41,690 nucleotides of DNA from Chloroflexi bacterium B3_Chlor (GTDB taxonomy: Bacteria > Chloroflexota > Anaerolineae > UBA7937 > B3-Chlor). The stretch covers positions 1 to 41,690 of the forward strand of contig NJBK01000029.1 of assembly GCA_005223035.1 (NCBI GenBank), read 5' to 3'. Below are positions 31,768 to 40,338 of this stretch, one piece after another. Each line of letters opens with the position of its first letter. Position 1 is the stretch's first letter. The notes below the pieces were generated by a model. The model was given only the letters and a program-made list of their open reading frames with translations, did no database searches and had not been told where the DNA came from. Both the position numbers and the translations under genes were made by a program.

Positions 31768-34326
31768 ATGAGATACGCCAAGGTCGTAGTCAATACCCGG
31801 GTGCAGCCCCGCAAGAAGCTTCTGGACGATGCGCCACGAGGAGAGGTGGAGAATGGCACAACCCTGGACGTGACCTTCCACTACTCAATACCCCCGGAGC
31901 TTCACAATGACGCAAAGGTAGGCCAGCTAGTTGTCGTCCCCTTCGGCAGCCGTCGTTTGCAGGGGGTAATCTTCGGCTTCGACGATCAGTCTCCCGTACC
32001 CGAGACCAAGGACTTATACGAGATTGCCGATCCCACCCCGGTTCTCTCTCCTGCCCAGATAGAGTTGGCTTCTTGGATCAGCAGCTACTATCTGGCCCCC
32101 TTAATAGATGCAGTGCTCCTCATGCTGCCCCCGGGCATGGCGCGCAGGACTCGGGTTACCCTGCGTTTGAACGCCGAACACGCCCCGCCCACCGATCTGA
32201 ACAGTCAGCAGCAGACCGTAATCGAGACACTTGAGCGCGAAGGGGAGGTACCCCTCCATACTCTGGGGAGAAGGTTGAAGCTGAGGAACTACCGTTCTCT
32301 CGTCGAGGGGCTGGCTCGCAGGGGCGTGATAGTCAAACGCTCTGAGTTGGCCGAGGCCAGGGCAAAGCCAAAGATGGAACGAGTGGCCCGTCTCAAGGGG
32401 GAGATCACCTCTGATGTCTTGGAACAGTTGCGGAGGGCTCCACTGCAAACCGCAATCGTCCAATACCTGGACGACCGGGGCCCCGCTCCGGTCTCGCATA
32501 TCTTCTCCGAGGTGGGGGGGAGCAGTGCCACTCTGAAGAGACTGGCTGATAAGGGGCTTATCCAGTTGGACGAGCAGGAGGTGTGGAGGGACCCTCTGCA
32601 AGGGCGTACTTTTGTGCTCAGCACTCCGCCCAAGCTGACCCCGGCTCAGGACGCCGCCTGGCGCGAGATCGAGGCCAGCCTGCAGACGCCGGGATCTGAG
32701 GTTTTCCTCCTCCACGGAGTGACGGGCAGCGGCAAGACGGAGATATACCTGCGCGCCCTGCAAGAGGTGCTGGCTGTGGAGCAGCAGGCCATCGTGCTCG
32801 TGCCGGAAATCGCCCTCACCCCGCAGACTATCCGTCGTTTCGCAGCCCGCTTTCCTGGACGCATAGCCGTACTGCACAGCAAGCTTTCCATCGGCGAACG
32901 GTATGACGGGTGGCGGCGTATCCGCGATGGTAGGGCCGACATCGTCATCGGCTCCCGCTCGGCTGTGTTTGCCCCGTTGCCCAGGCTGGGCCTGATCGTC
33001 ATCGACGAGGAGCATGAGTGGAGCTACAAACAGGACAGGATGCCGCGGTACCATGCCCGAGACGTGGCCATCAGGTTGGCGGAGATAAGTGAGTGTAAGG
33101 TCATCTTGGGCACTGCTACCCCCGATGTCGTTTCCTACTATCGTGCTCAAAGGGGGGAGTACAACTTGCTCCATCTCCCGCAACGTATCATGGGGCATCG
33201 GCGGCGCATCGAGGAGCAAAGGGCCCAGTACGGAATAGAGCAGGAGCCCGCTGGCGTCAAGGAGGTGGGAGAGGGATACGACGAAGCGATGTACATGGAT
33301 CTGCCGCCGGTGCAGGTAGTGGACCTACGGCAGGAGCTCCGGGCGGGGAATCGAAGCATCTTCAGCCGTGGCCTGCGAGAAGCCATGAGGGAGACGCTCG
33401 CCGCCAAGGAGCAGGTCATACTGTTCCTGAACCGCCGCGGCGCGACGACCTTCGTCATGTGCCGCGATTGCGGTCATGTCATGAAATGCAAGCGGTGCGA
33501 TGTACCTCTGGCCTACCACTTCCCGGAGGATGCGCTAGTCTGTCATCACTGTAACTGGCAAACCATCGTGCCCGACGCCTGCCCCAGTTGCCATAGTGAG
33601 CGGATCAAGCACTTCGGAGTCGGCACTCAAAAGGTTGAGGCAGTGACCAGGCAGCTCTTCCCTGAGGCCGAGATCGTCCGGTGGGACCGCGACACCACGG
33701 CCGGCAGGATGGCCCACGAAGAGATACTGGAGAGGTTCATCAATCATGAGGCCGACGTGATGATCGGCACGCAGATGATAGCCAAGGGGTTGGACCTACC
33801 CCTGGTCACTCTAGTGGGGGTGATAACGGCGGATACGGCGCTGTACCTGCCCGACTTCCGCGCAGGAGAGCGTACCTTCCAGCTGCTGACCCAGGTAGCG
33901 GGCCGGGCGGGGCGCAGCATCCTCGGTGGTAAGGTGTTCGTGCAAACCTATGCACCCTCCCACTATTGCATCCAAGCTGCGAGCCGCCATGACTACCAAG
34001 GGTTCTACGCCCAAGAGATGGAGTTCCGCCGGCAGCAGAGATACCCTCCCTTCAGCCGATTGGCGAGGATGGTCTATGTGCATCGCGATGCGCAACAGTG
34101 CAAGGAGGAGGCCATGAGGCTGCATCGCGTTCTGAGTAACAAGATAGCCCGCCTGGGTCTGCCGGAGATCGACCTCATAGGGCCAGCTCCTTCCTTCTTG
34201 AGCCGCATACGAGGCCAGTACCGCTGGCACCTGATCGTGCGTGGTCGCGACCCCCATTCGCTCCTCTGGGACCTGGAATTTCCTCTGGGCTGGCGGGTGG
34301 ATGTGGATCCGGTGAGCATGCTGTGA
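31768..34326 (+). CDS. priA: Primosomal protein N' (replication restart helicase)
   Basis: The protein has 852 residues from ATG 31768. PriA recognises stalled forks and reloads the replisome. The N-terminal DNA-binding domain starts with KVVVNTRV and VVVPFGSR-LQGVIFG. Walker A GVTGSGKTE begins near residue 316 and the DEEH box near 413. The aromatic-rich loop SYKQ-MPRYHARD comes next. The zinc-binding insert has eight cysteines from about 565 to 608 (CRDC, CKRC, CHHC, CPSC), all present. The tail has TQMIAKGLDLP, QVAGRAGR and WHLIVRG. The frame opens at 31684, but the promoter lies inside that extension. Confidence 0.95.
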   Translation: MRYAKVVVNTRVQPRKKLLDDAPRGEVENGTTLDVTFHYSIPPELHNDAKVGQLVVVPFGSRRLQGVIFGFDDQSPVPETKDLYEIADPTPVLSPAQIELASWISSYYLAPLIDAVLLMLPPGMARRTRVTLRLNAEHAPPTDLNSQQQTVIETLEREGEVPLHTLGRRLKLRNYRSLVEGLARRGVIVKRSELAEARAKPKMERVARLKGEITSDVLEQLRRAPLQTAIVQYLDDRGPAPVSHIFSEVGGSSATLKRLADKGLIQLDEQEVWRDPLQGRTFVLSTPPKLTPAQDAAWREIEASLQTPGSEVFLLHGVTGSGKTEIYLRALQEVLAVEQQAIVLVPEIALTPQTIRRFAARFPGRIAVLHSKLSIGERYDGWRRIRDGRADIVIGSRSAVFAPLPRLGLIVIDEEHEWSYKQDRMPRYHARDVAIRLAEISECKVILGTATPDVVSYYRAQRGEYNLLHLPQRIMGHRRRIEEQRAQYGIEQEPAGVKEVGEGYDEAMYMDLPPVQVVDLRQELRAGNRSIFSRGLREAMRETLAAKEQVILFLNRRGATTFVMCRDCGHVMKCKRCDVPLAYHFPEDALVCHHCNWQTIVPDACPSCHSERIKHFGVGTQKVEAVTRQLFPEAEIVRWDRDTTAGRMAHEEILERFINHEADVMIGTQMIAKGLDLPLVTLVGVITADTALYLPDFRAGERTFQLLTQVAGRAGRSILGGKVFVQTYAPSHYCIQAASRHDYQGFYAQEMEFRRQQRYPPFSRLARMVYVHRDAQQCKEEAMRLHRVLSNKIARLGLPEIDLIGPAPSFLSRIRGQYRWHLIVRGRDPHSLLWDLEFPLGWRVDVDPVSML

Positions 34327-34420
34327 GGGCCGTTGGCAACCTGGGGGGAAGGGATGCGCATTGAAGGTGGGAGATCACCTCAGATCCTCGATCAGACGGG
34401 ACCGGCAAGGAGTCGTGAGC

Positions 34421-35500
34421 ATGGCAGCGGTTGCGGGGGACGATAACGGCGATTCGAGGAGTCAGGAGGAGTGGCAGGAATACGCGCCCAGTTGGGTCGA
34501 CCGCTTTACCGGCTGGGTGGATCGACGGCCCGGACCGAGTTGGGGGTACTACGCTGGACTTGGGCTGGGTCTGCTGTTGCTCCAAGTCCTCGTCCTGTGG
34601 ATTGAAGGGTCCTTTGCTACCGGTACCTTCTTACCCGCTCAGGTATTCATGGCGGGGATAATCGCTTACTTGCTGGCACTGTTCCAGTAGCTAGATAATA
34701 GGGCAGCTGCGGCGCTCAGCACCTTGCGACCTGCTCTGAAGGCCACCGAAGAAGAGTACGGTCGACTACGCTACGAAATCATAACACTGCCCGCACCCCC
34801 GACGTTACTGGCAAGCGTGGTCACACTCCTAATCGCGACTGTGCCAGAGAGCCTCTGGGGTACCCTAAGCAGTTATGAAGCACTTGTCGCCGCCTCACCC
34901 ATTTCGGGTGCGCTGGTCTACTGCATCTATCTGATCACGTGGTGCATGTTTGGCGCACTTATCTACCACACGATCCGTCAAATGAGATTGATCAATCGCA
35001 TTTATACACGACAGACGCGCATCAATCTGTTCAGGATGGGGCCACTATACGCCTTTTCCGGTCTCACCGCACTCATGGCTGTGGGCTTGACCGTACCCCC
35101 TTATGGCTTTATGGCCATCAACCAAGAGATCTTATACGACCTAAGGTCCGTCGGGGTAGTATTCCTAGTCACGGTTCTGGCGGTCGCGACCTTCGCCTGG
35201 CCTCTGCTTGGCATCCACCGACTGCTGGTGGAGGAGAAGGAACGATTGTTAGACGAGAACTCTCAGCTGTTGGAAGCCCAGGTCGTCGAACTCCACCAGC
35301 GACTCAGTAGTGGAAATCTCGAGGGAATGGAAAAGCTCAACTTGGCCATTGCCAGTCTAGAGATCGAACAGAACGCACTAAGCAGGATTCCCACCTGGCC
35401 CTGGCAGCCCGAAACGGTGCGTCTGCTTGTTACCGCACTGGTGCTGCCGCTTGTGCTTTGGGGCGCCCAGTTCGTCCTGCAATTCTTCACAGGTGGGTGA
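34421..35500 (+). pseudogene. Membrane-protein gene interrupted by one in-frame TAG
   Basis: Read as one frame, the stretch from ATG 34421 (AAGGAG in front) to the stop at 35500 would encode about 359 residues; only the TAG at 34688-34690 interrupts it. Before it are a charged start, WVDRFTGWVDRRPGPSWGYY and two membrane helices. After it, in the same frame, come LDNRAAAALSTLRPAL, more helices, a coiled-coil stretch (VEEKERLLDENSQLLEAQ) and the tail RIPTWPWQPETVR plus a last helix. The second half has no ATG or ribosome site of its own; only TTG 34724 could serve. TAC or TAT to TAG is the simplest cause, or a sequencing error. The uncharacterised membrane family has no known role. Confidence 0.7.
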
Positions 35501-35570
35501 AGCTGTTCGCTGGGGAGGGACCGCCGAGGCTTCTGATGCTCGACATGGCAAGAACCATCTGCTATAATAA

Positions 35571-35578
35571 AAGCTCAC
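35571..35578 (+). promoter_or_regulatory. Extended -10 promoter before the CPBP gene
   Basis: TGC-TATAAT (hexamer 35573-35578) is a perfect extended -10; no good -35 stands upstream, which extended promoters tolerate. The leader would be about 175 bases. Confidence 0.5.
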
Positions 35579-35758
35579 TCGGGTGGAGCGACCGTATTCG
35601 GCCCGAGATCCCGATTCGGCGGCCTCTGAGGCGGCCAGCGGAGGCTCCGGAGCAGGGAGGGGTCTATTCAATCGCCGAGGTAGAACGATCGACTCAGTCG
35701 GCTGCGCATGACACACCCATTCAGCGTGACCTGCATCACACCAAACAAGGAGGATGGA

Positions 35759-36619
35759 ATGAAAGCGCAAGACGCTACTTCTGGGAAGGACAGCAAGGTT
35801 TGGCTTTTCTTTGCGTTGACCTTCGTCCTGACCTGGATCTTCTGGATTCCCATTGCCCTAACCCGGCAGGATGTGATGGCAGGCCCGTTGATGATCCCGT
35901 TTCTGGTGGGCGGCTTCGGCCCGTCCATCGCGGGCATTATCATGGTGTATCGCACCCAGGCTCGGGAAGGCCGCCGTGAGTTCTGGCGGCGGTCGATCAG
36001 TTTCAAGCGGATTGGCGCGCGCTGGTACGCGGTGATCTTTCTGATCTTCCCGGCGGTGTATGGGCTTGGCATCCTCCTGGACATTCTGCTCGGGGGCAGT
36101 CCCCCAGGGGCCGAAGCCATCTCGCAGATTGCGGCGCAGCCAGCGTCGCTGCTCGTGATGGTGGTCATGGGGCTGGTGGTAGGCCCCCTCGCTGAGGAGC
36201 TCGGCTGGCGCGGATTTGCGCTGGATCAGCTACAGTCGAAGTGGAGCGCGCTGGTTTCAAGTCTCGTCCTGGGGATCTTCTGGTGGTTGTGGCATTTCCC
36301 CCTCTTCTTCACGATCGGCATGATCCAAAGTCAATGGGGCATTGGGGGCCTGACCTTCTGGATGTTTGCTGCCAGTGTACTCGCGCAGGCCGTTCTGTAC
36401 ACCTGGGTTTACAACAATACCCGGCGCAGCATCCTAGCGGTCATCTTGCTACACTTCATGAGTAACAGCACGTTGAATCTGCTCTTGCCGATCTCAGCCC
36501 GGACGTTCCTTCTCAGTACAATTCTACTCGTCGTGGCGGCCATAGTTGTGGTCATGACGTGGGGCCCGAGAACGTTGACCCGCCAGCAGGGGTCAATAGA
36601 CGCGACACAGTCGGCGTGA
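35759..36619 (+). CDS. CPBP family intramembrane glutamic endopeptidase
   Basis: The protein has 286 residues from ATG 35759 (AAGGAGGATGGA). This is the Abi/CAAX-protease family in the membrane. Motif 1 EELGWRGFALDQLQ has Glu146, Glu147 and Arg151, motif 2 has His179-Phe (WHFPLFF), and motif 3 is HFMSNSTLN near 237. About seven or eight helices surround them. Bacterial members may cleave prenylated-like or signal-peptide substrates or mature bacteriocins, but no bacteriocin gene is visible here. The next gene starts 29 bases on, behind a similar leader, and is likely co-transcribed. Confidence 0.9.
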   Translation: MKAQDATSGKDSKVWLFFALTFVLTWIFWIPIALTRQDVMAGPLMIPFLVGGFGPSIAGIIMVYRTQAREGRREFWRRSISFKRIGARWYAVIFLIFPAVYGLGILLDILLGGSPPGAEAISQIAAQPASLLVMVVMGLVVGPLAEELGWRGFALDQLQSKWSALVSSLVLGIFWWLWHFPLFFTIGMIQSQWGIGGLTFWMFAASVLAQAVLYTWVYNNTRRSILAVILLHFMSNSTLNLLLPISARTFLLSTILLVVAAIVVVMTWGPRTLTRQQGSIDATQSA

Positions 36620-36648
36620 CATGCGCGATACCATAAAAGGGGGATGAA

Positions 36649-37395
36649 ATGAAAAAGCATGTTCTTCTCACTCTCATCGTGTTGGTTCCGTTGGTCAGTG
36701 CCTGTTGTGGAATCCCGGACATAAGCGACCTGATCCCAGTGTCACGTGGAGTGATCCGAGGCTCAGGCAACGTGGTGACACAGGAGTTCTCCATAACCGG
36801 GTTCGACAAGGTTGATGTCAGCCATGCCTTCACGGCGGACATCAGGCAAGGCGACAGTTTCAGCGTGGTCGTCGGCATTGACGACAACCTGGTAGAGTAC
36901 CTTCGGGTTGAGAAGCAGGGCAGCACGCTGAAGATCGGCCTGGAGCCAGGCCCCAACTACCTATCGACGCATGCGACGGCGGAGGTCACCTTGCCTGAAC
37001 TGACCGGGTTGGAGCTGAGCGGCGCAAGCCACGGTACCGTCAGCGGCTTCGAGTCCACGAGGGCTCTCGATGTGGACCTGTCCGGTGCAAGTCATTTGGT
37101 GGGCGACGTCGAATGTGGGAATGCTCGGTTCGACGTCTCGGGCGCCAGCCACCTAACCCTCACTGGCTCTGGGGAAGACGCCATCATCGATGCCTCGGGG
37201 GCGAGCCATGTGGATCTCGCTGATTTCCCTGTGGCTGACGCCAGCGTGGACGCCAGTGGGGCCAGCCACGTGACCGTGAACCCCAGCGGCAGACTGAATG
37301 CTGAGGCCAGTGGCGCTTCACGCGTCAAGTATCTGGGCAGGCCTTCACTGGGAAGCATAGAGACCTCCGGCGCTTCGTCCGTCGAACCCGAATAG
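36649..37395 (+). CDS. GIN-domain (DUF2807) lipoprotein
   Basis: The protein has 248 residues; AAAGGGGGATGAA precedes the ATG. The signal peptide ends in VSAC (Cys19). The GIN domain starts with ITGFDKVDVSHAFTADIRQGD and continues as a right-handed beta-helix in which SGASH recurs about six times (SGASHGTVSG, SGASHLVGD, SGASHLTL, SGASHVDLA, SGASHVTV, SGASRVK). GIN proteins are predicted adhesins or head domains of secreted or surface proteins. A paralogue lies at 38123-38713. Confidence 0.88.
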   Translation: MKKHVLLTLIVLVPLVSACCGIPDISDLIPVSRGVIRGSGNVVTQEFSITGFDKVDVSHAFTADIRQGDSFSVVVGIDDNLVEYLRVEKQGSTLKIGLEPGPNYLSTHATAEVTLPELTGLELSGASHGTVSGFESTRALDVDLSGASHLVGDVECGNARFDVSGASHLTLTGSGEDAIIDASGASHVDLADFPVADASVDASGASHVTVNPSGRLNAEASGASRVKYLGRPSLGSIETSGASSVEPE

Positions 37396-37472
37396 GGGTC
37401 GCTGGATGCTCTGTGACAATACTACTAGTGACTTCGCATATGTCGTAGCTGCAACGAGAATGGAGGACTAAG

Positions 37473-37844
37473 ATGAAACGACCTGACGGTGTGACAATTA
37501 TCGCCGTCTACGAGTTCCTGAGTGCGATTCCCAGTCTGATCGGGATCTGCGCTATCCTGGGCTTTGCTGTCCCTGGGATCCTTGCTGGGGGCGACGGAAT
37601 AGGCGACGCTGCCGTTGCCCTATTCGCTGTGGGGATCGGGCTTCTGCTTATCGGAGTGGGGGGTGTACTCTCGGTGATCACCGGGTGGGGACTGTTGGGC
37701 TTGAAGGGATGGGCGCGATGGCTGGCCATCGTGCTGGCCGCTCTTTCTCTGCTAGCTTTCCCTATCGGCACCATCATTGGCGCGCTCATCATCTGGTATC
37801 TGTTCAAGGACGAGGTCAGGCAAGCTTTCGAAGCTGCGGCCTAG
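37473..37844 (+). CDS. Small four-helix membrane protein
   Basis: The protein has 123 residues. The start RPDGVTIIAVYEFLSAI and the end IIWYLFKDEVRQAFEAA are typical of small prokaryotic membrane proteins of unknown role; between them are about four helices rich in Gly, Leu and Ile, with LLGLKGWARWLAIVLA on a basic inner loop. It lies between two GIN-domain genes on the same strand. No function can be given. Confidence 0.75.
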   Translation: MKRPDGVTIIAVYEFLSAIPSLIGICAILGFAVPGILAGGDGIGDAAVALFAVGIGLLLIGVGGVLSVITGWGLLGLKGWARWLAIVLAALSLLAFPIGTIIGALIIWYLFKDEVRQAFEAAA

Positions 37845-38122
37845 TCCCGCCTTTGAGCGGCCGATCCGAGATCGGCTCCAACGAGTTTCGGGCCCGCCGA
37901 GGGTCGCTCATTGCCACACAGCTGCCTGCTTGGGCGCCGCATCCAAGGCCGGTGCTACCTTTGCGACGCGGTGTGTGCCGGCGGCAGCGGGCGTACGACG
38001 AAGACACGCGATGTCCAAGCCGGCACGCGATTAGAGAGCACCAGCCGGGAGTGCAACGTGACGTCAAGCAGGGTCAAGCTGAATTCGCCAACCCTGAATC
38101 TTGAACAGAAAAGGAGAAGAGA

Positions 38123-38713
38123 ATGAAGCGCACAATCACAGTGATTCTCGTGGCCCTCGCCGCCCTGTTGGCCGGTTGCGGGCTGGTCTCCACCACCGGA
38201 TCGGGCAACGTCGTGACCCAAGAGGAAGCCATAACCGGCTTCGACGAGGTTGACATCCGTCAAGGGTTCACGGTTGACATCAGCCAGGGTGATACTTTCA
38301 GCGTGGTCATTCGCGTGGACGATAATCTGGTCCAGTACGTTCAGGTGGTCAAGGAAGACAGCACGTTGAAGATTGGCGTGGATGGCGACCGCATCTACGT
38401 CAACGCCACCCTGCAAGCCGAGGTCACCACGCCCGAACTGAGCCGTCTGACACTGAGGGAGGGCAGCCACGCTACGGTGAGTGGGTCTGGGGGTGACTTG
38501 ACCATTGAGGCGTCTGGGGGAAGCGGCGCTGATCTTTCGGCTTTCGCCGTGGAGAGCGCCACCGCCGTGGCGACTGGCGGCAGCCAGCTGACAGTGAACG
38601 TCAGCGGCAAGCTGGTTGCAGATGCCTCTGGAGGCTCCAAAATCTACTACCTCGGCCACCCCACGGAAGTCACGACTAATAGCACGGGCGGGTCAGAGAT
38701 TCTTCCCAGGTAG
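38123..38713 (+). CDS. GIN-domain (DUF2807) lipoprotein, shorter paralogue
   Basis: The protein has 196 residues; AAAAGGAGAAGAGA precedes ATG 38123. The signal peptide ends in LLAGC (Cys19). Its GSGNVVTQEEAITGFDEVDIRQGF start matches the first paralogue (GSGNVVTQEFSITGFDKVDVSHAF). The beta-helix is shorter, with SGGS turns replacing most SGASH turns (SGGSGADLS, TGGSQLTV, SGGSKIYYLG, TGGSEI). It probably arose by duplication. The 278 bases before it hold only an inverted repeat GCCGATC-cga-GATCGGC near 37860. Confidence 0.88.
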   Translation: MKRTITVILVALAALLAGCGLVSTTGSGNVVTQEEAITGFDEVDIRQGFTVDISQGDTFSVVIRVDDNLVQYVQVVKEDSTLKIGVDGDRIYVNATLQAEVTTPELSRLTLREGSHATVSGSGGDLTIEASGGSGADLSAFAVESATAVATGGSQLTVNVSGKLVADASGGSKIYYLGHPTEVTTNSTGGSEILPR

Positions 38714-38761
38714 CAACGGCGAATCCGTCGCCTGGGCCTGCGCTGCTGGCAGGAATAGGGT

Positions 38762-38767
38762 ATAATT
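38762..38767 (+). promoter_or_regulatory. -10 box upstream of the Yip1-like gene
   Basis: TATAAT at 38762-38767; the -35 region 17 bases upstream (CTGCGC) is weak. The leader would be about 140 bases. Confidence 0.4.
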
Positions 38768-38909
38768 CATCGTGATCGTTGTCCTGGCTAAGAAGAGGGA
38801 GGCAGGCCCGGGCAAGAATAGAAAGGAGGGTAGGACAGCCTAGGAAACAGCTCGATCGTGCTGCAGTTCAAAGGTACCAATCACAGTTTCTGCACAAGGA
38901 GGGAGAAAC

Positions 38910-39485
38910 ATGCTGATCGAACGTATCATTGGCGCGTTCACGTTCCGCAAGGGAGTGTACGCCGAGGTTGAGAAGGACACTACCTTCACCACCACCGCCT
39001 GGATCCTGGTGGTCGTGGTCGCATTCCTCAACCAACTCGGGTCGCACGCAAGCAGCAACCTGGTGCAATGGCTGCTCGGCGCAGTCGGGGGCACCATCTT
39101 TGCCGTGATCGGTTTCGCCGTGGCTGCTCTGGTCATCAACTGGGTAGGGCGCGGCGTGTTCAACGCCGACGTCACCTTCGAAGAGCTGGTGCGGACCCTG
39201 GGTCTGGCCTACGTGTGGCAGGTGGTGGGGGTCATCGGAGCCGTGGCCGCCTTCTCCACTGCCCTGTCCTGCCTGTTGGCTCCGGTCATGTTCATCGCCT
39301 CGATCCTGATGGTGATCGCCTGGTTCGTAGCGACCAAGGAGGCCCTGGATCTGGAGTGGGTGCAGACCATCGTCACCGTCATCCTGGGCGGGATCGCCTT
39401 GATAGTGATCATGATCGTCGGCGGAGTAGTGCTAGCCCTGTTGGGCGTGGGTGCCGGCGCCTTGGGAGGAGCCCTTGGCTTATAG
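38910..39485 (+). CDS. Yip1-like membrane protein
   Basis: The protein has 191 residues; AAGGAGGGAGAAAC precedes ATG 38910. The N-terminal IERIIGAFTFRKGVYAEVEKD, then five hydrophobic helices with VINWVGRGVFNADVTFEELVRTLGLAYVWQVVGVI (helix 3-4 region), follows the Yip1-domain layout. Bacterial Yip1 proteins lack known functions. The C-terminus ends in a Gly-rich helix. It is the last gene of the right-arm plus-strand series. Confidence 0.8.
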   Translation: MLIERIIGAFTFRKGVYAEVEKDTTFTTTAWILVVVVAFLNQLGSHASSNLVQWLLGAVGGTIFAVIGFAVAALVINWVGRGVFNADVTFEELVRTLGLAYVWQVVGVIGAVAAFSTALSCLLAPVMFIASILMVIAWFVATKEALDLEWVQTIVTVILGGIALIVIMIVGGVVLALLGVGAGALGGALGL

Positions 39486-39570
39486 ACCGCAAGGATGAGT
39501 GTTCGGTTGGGGGCGGACTCTGCCTGGGGACACGCGGCGCCTGTGGAGAATCGCACGTGCGGAACAAGGC

Positions 39571-39599
39571 TCGACTCTCCATCCCACGTGTGATATGAT
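39571..39599 (+). promoter_or_regulatory. Promoter for the candidate small RNA
   Basis: TCGACT (39571-39576) and TATGAT (39594-39599), 17 bases apart, match four and five of six consensus bases. Transcription should begin near 39606. Confidence 0.55.
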
Positions 39600-39605
39600 G
39601 TCGTA

Positions 39606-39760
39606 GCCAACATTGAAACCTACCTCGCAAGAGGCGCTGTGCGTGTCATAAGGACGTGCCATGCCCTGTTCACCACCGAAGGAGCAAGACAAGACGATGG
39701 GCGTACTGCAGCCGGCCTCAAGCTGGGAGCGATCCCGCTGGGGCCGGCTCTTTGCTTTCT
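39606..39760 (+). ncRNA. Candidate small structured RNA
   Basis: There is no convincing frame between the promoter at 39571-39599 and the terminator at 39710-39760. The predicted transcript, about 155 bases, holds three hairpins. The first is CCTC-GCAA-GAGG (39623-39634), with a GNRA tetraloop. The second is GCGTGTC-ataag-GACGTGC (39641-39659), seven pairs of which two are wobble. The third is the terminator, with inner loop GCGA. ATGCCC (39661-39666) could also pair with GGGCGT (39700-39705). It carries AAGGAG and CCTACCTC-like stretches that could pair with messages. It matches no RNA family that I know (6S, SRP, tmRNA, common riboswitches). The exact ends are inferred. Confidence 0.5.
39710..39760 (+). 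terminator. Intrinsic terminator with GNRA-capped inner stem
   Basis: AGCCGGCC (39710-39717) pairs with GGCCGGCT (39742-39749); inside, AGC-T-GGGA closes a GCGA loop with TCCC-GCT. The tail CTTTGCTTTCT follows. Confidence 0.75.
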
Positions 39761-40076
39761 AGTGCCCTTCAGAGTGCGCGTGATCCGTTAGGCCCTTCAA
39801 CAGTGCAGTCGACGTGACCGTAAAGTGCGGAAAGGAGGTGCGAATGAACTGAAAATCATTGAACGGCATCACGTTGCGTATTGACTTTCAGCAGTTGCCC
39901 GTGCTAGTTCGCGTTGCGCTTTGCTTGCCGCGGGAGCCCCTCTCTCTCAGCACGTTGGTCCCCTGGTTCTTCACCTCCGCAATGAGTATCGGGTATGTAA
40001 GCGGGTCGCGTGGGAGGCCAAGCCAGTCCGCTGAGTCCTAGACGCCGTTGGCAGCGCTATCTAGGGGGACCTGCGC
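39761..40076 (+). other. Gap with a perfect ribosome site and a two-codon frame
   Basis: AAAGGAGGTGCGA stands directly before ATG-AAC-TGA (39844-39852). If the TGA is read through, the frame stays open to 40041 (about 65 codons), without similarity I recognise. It is either a minimal leader ORF, a decayed gene, or chance. No other gene, tRNA or repeat is seen between the terminator and the promoter at 40077. Confidence 0.35.
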
Positions 40077-40105
40077 TTGACAACTGTTCCAAATATCGGT
40101 ATAAT
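40077..40105 (+). promoter_or_regulatory. Consensus promoter before the HEXXH gene
   Basis: TTGACA (40077-40082), 17 bases, TATAAT (40100-40105): perfect hexamers and spacing. The start should be near 40112, giving a leader of about 227 bases. Confidence 0.85.
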
Positions 40106-40111
40106 TATTGG

Positions 40112-40338
40112 AGATGCGCCGATTTGAGAACGAAGGGTCCGGCTCATCGTAGGCGCTTCTTTGATACCGCTCGCCGGCCCCAGCGCAGTATCGTGCGCCA
40201 AGCGTTGCGTTGCTGCGCTTCTCATCGTACTCTGGTGAATGGTCCGGCGAGGCGTGAATCGTACTGTAGGAGGAAGGCAATACTGCGAGCGGCATGATGG
40301 GTCAAGAGTGATCGTATTCGTTTGCTAGAGGAGGCACT
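40112..40338 (+). promoter_or_regulatory. Structured 5' leader
   Basis: Nested inverted repeats span 40170-40251: outer CTCGCCGG (40170-40177) with CCGGCGAG (40244-40251), inner AGCGCAG (40182-40188) with CTGCGCT (40213-40219). Further on is AGGAGGAAGG (40268-40277), then a mini-frame ATGATGGGTCAAGAGTGA (40294-40311) ahead of the real site AGAGGAGGCACT. It could be a cis-acting control element or a separate RNA. It does not match a riboswitch class I know. Confidence 0.45.

Noticed and set aside
34688-34690. General reassignment of TAG as an amino-acid codon
   Set aside because: Many clear genes in the window end at TAG (phnC, secD, the GIN and AIM24 genes), so TAG is an ordinary stop here.
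40010-40297. 95-codon frame over the HEXXH leader
   Set aside because: It begins upstream of the consensus promoter, is very Arg-rich and has no ribosome site; the region is better read as an untranslated leader.
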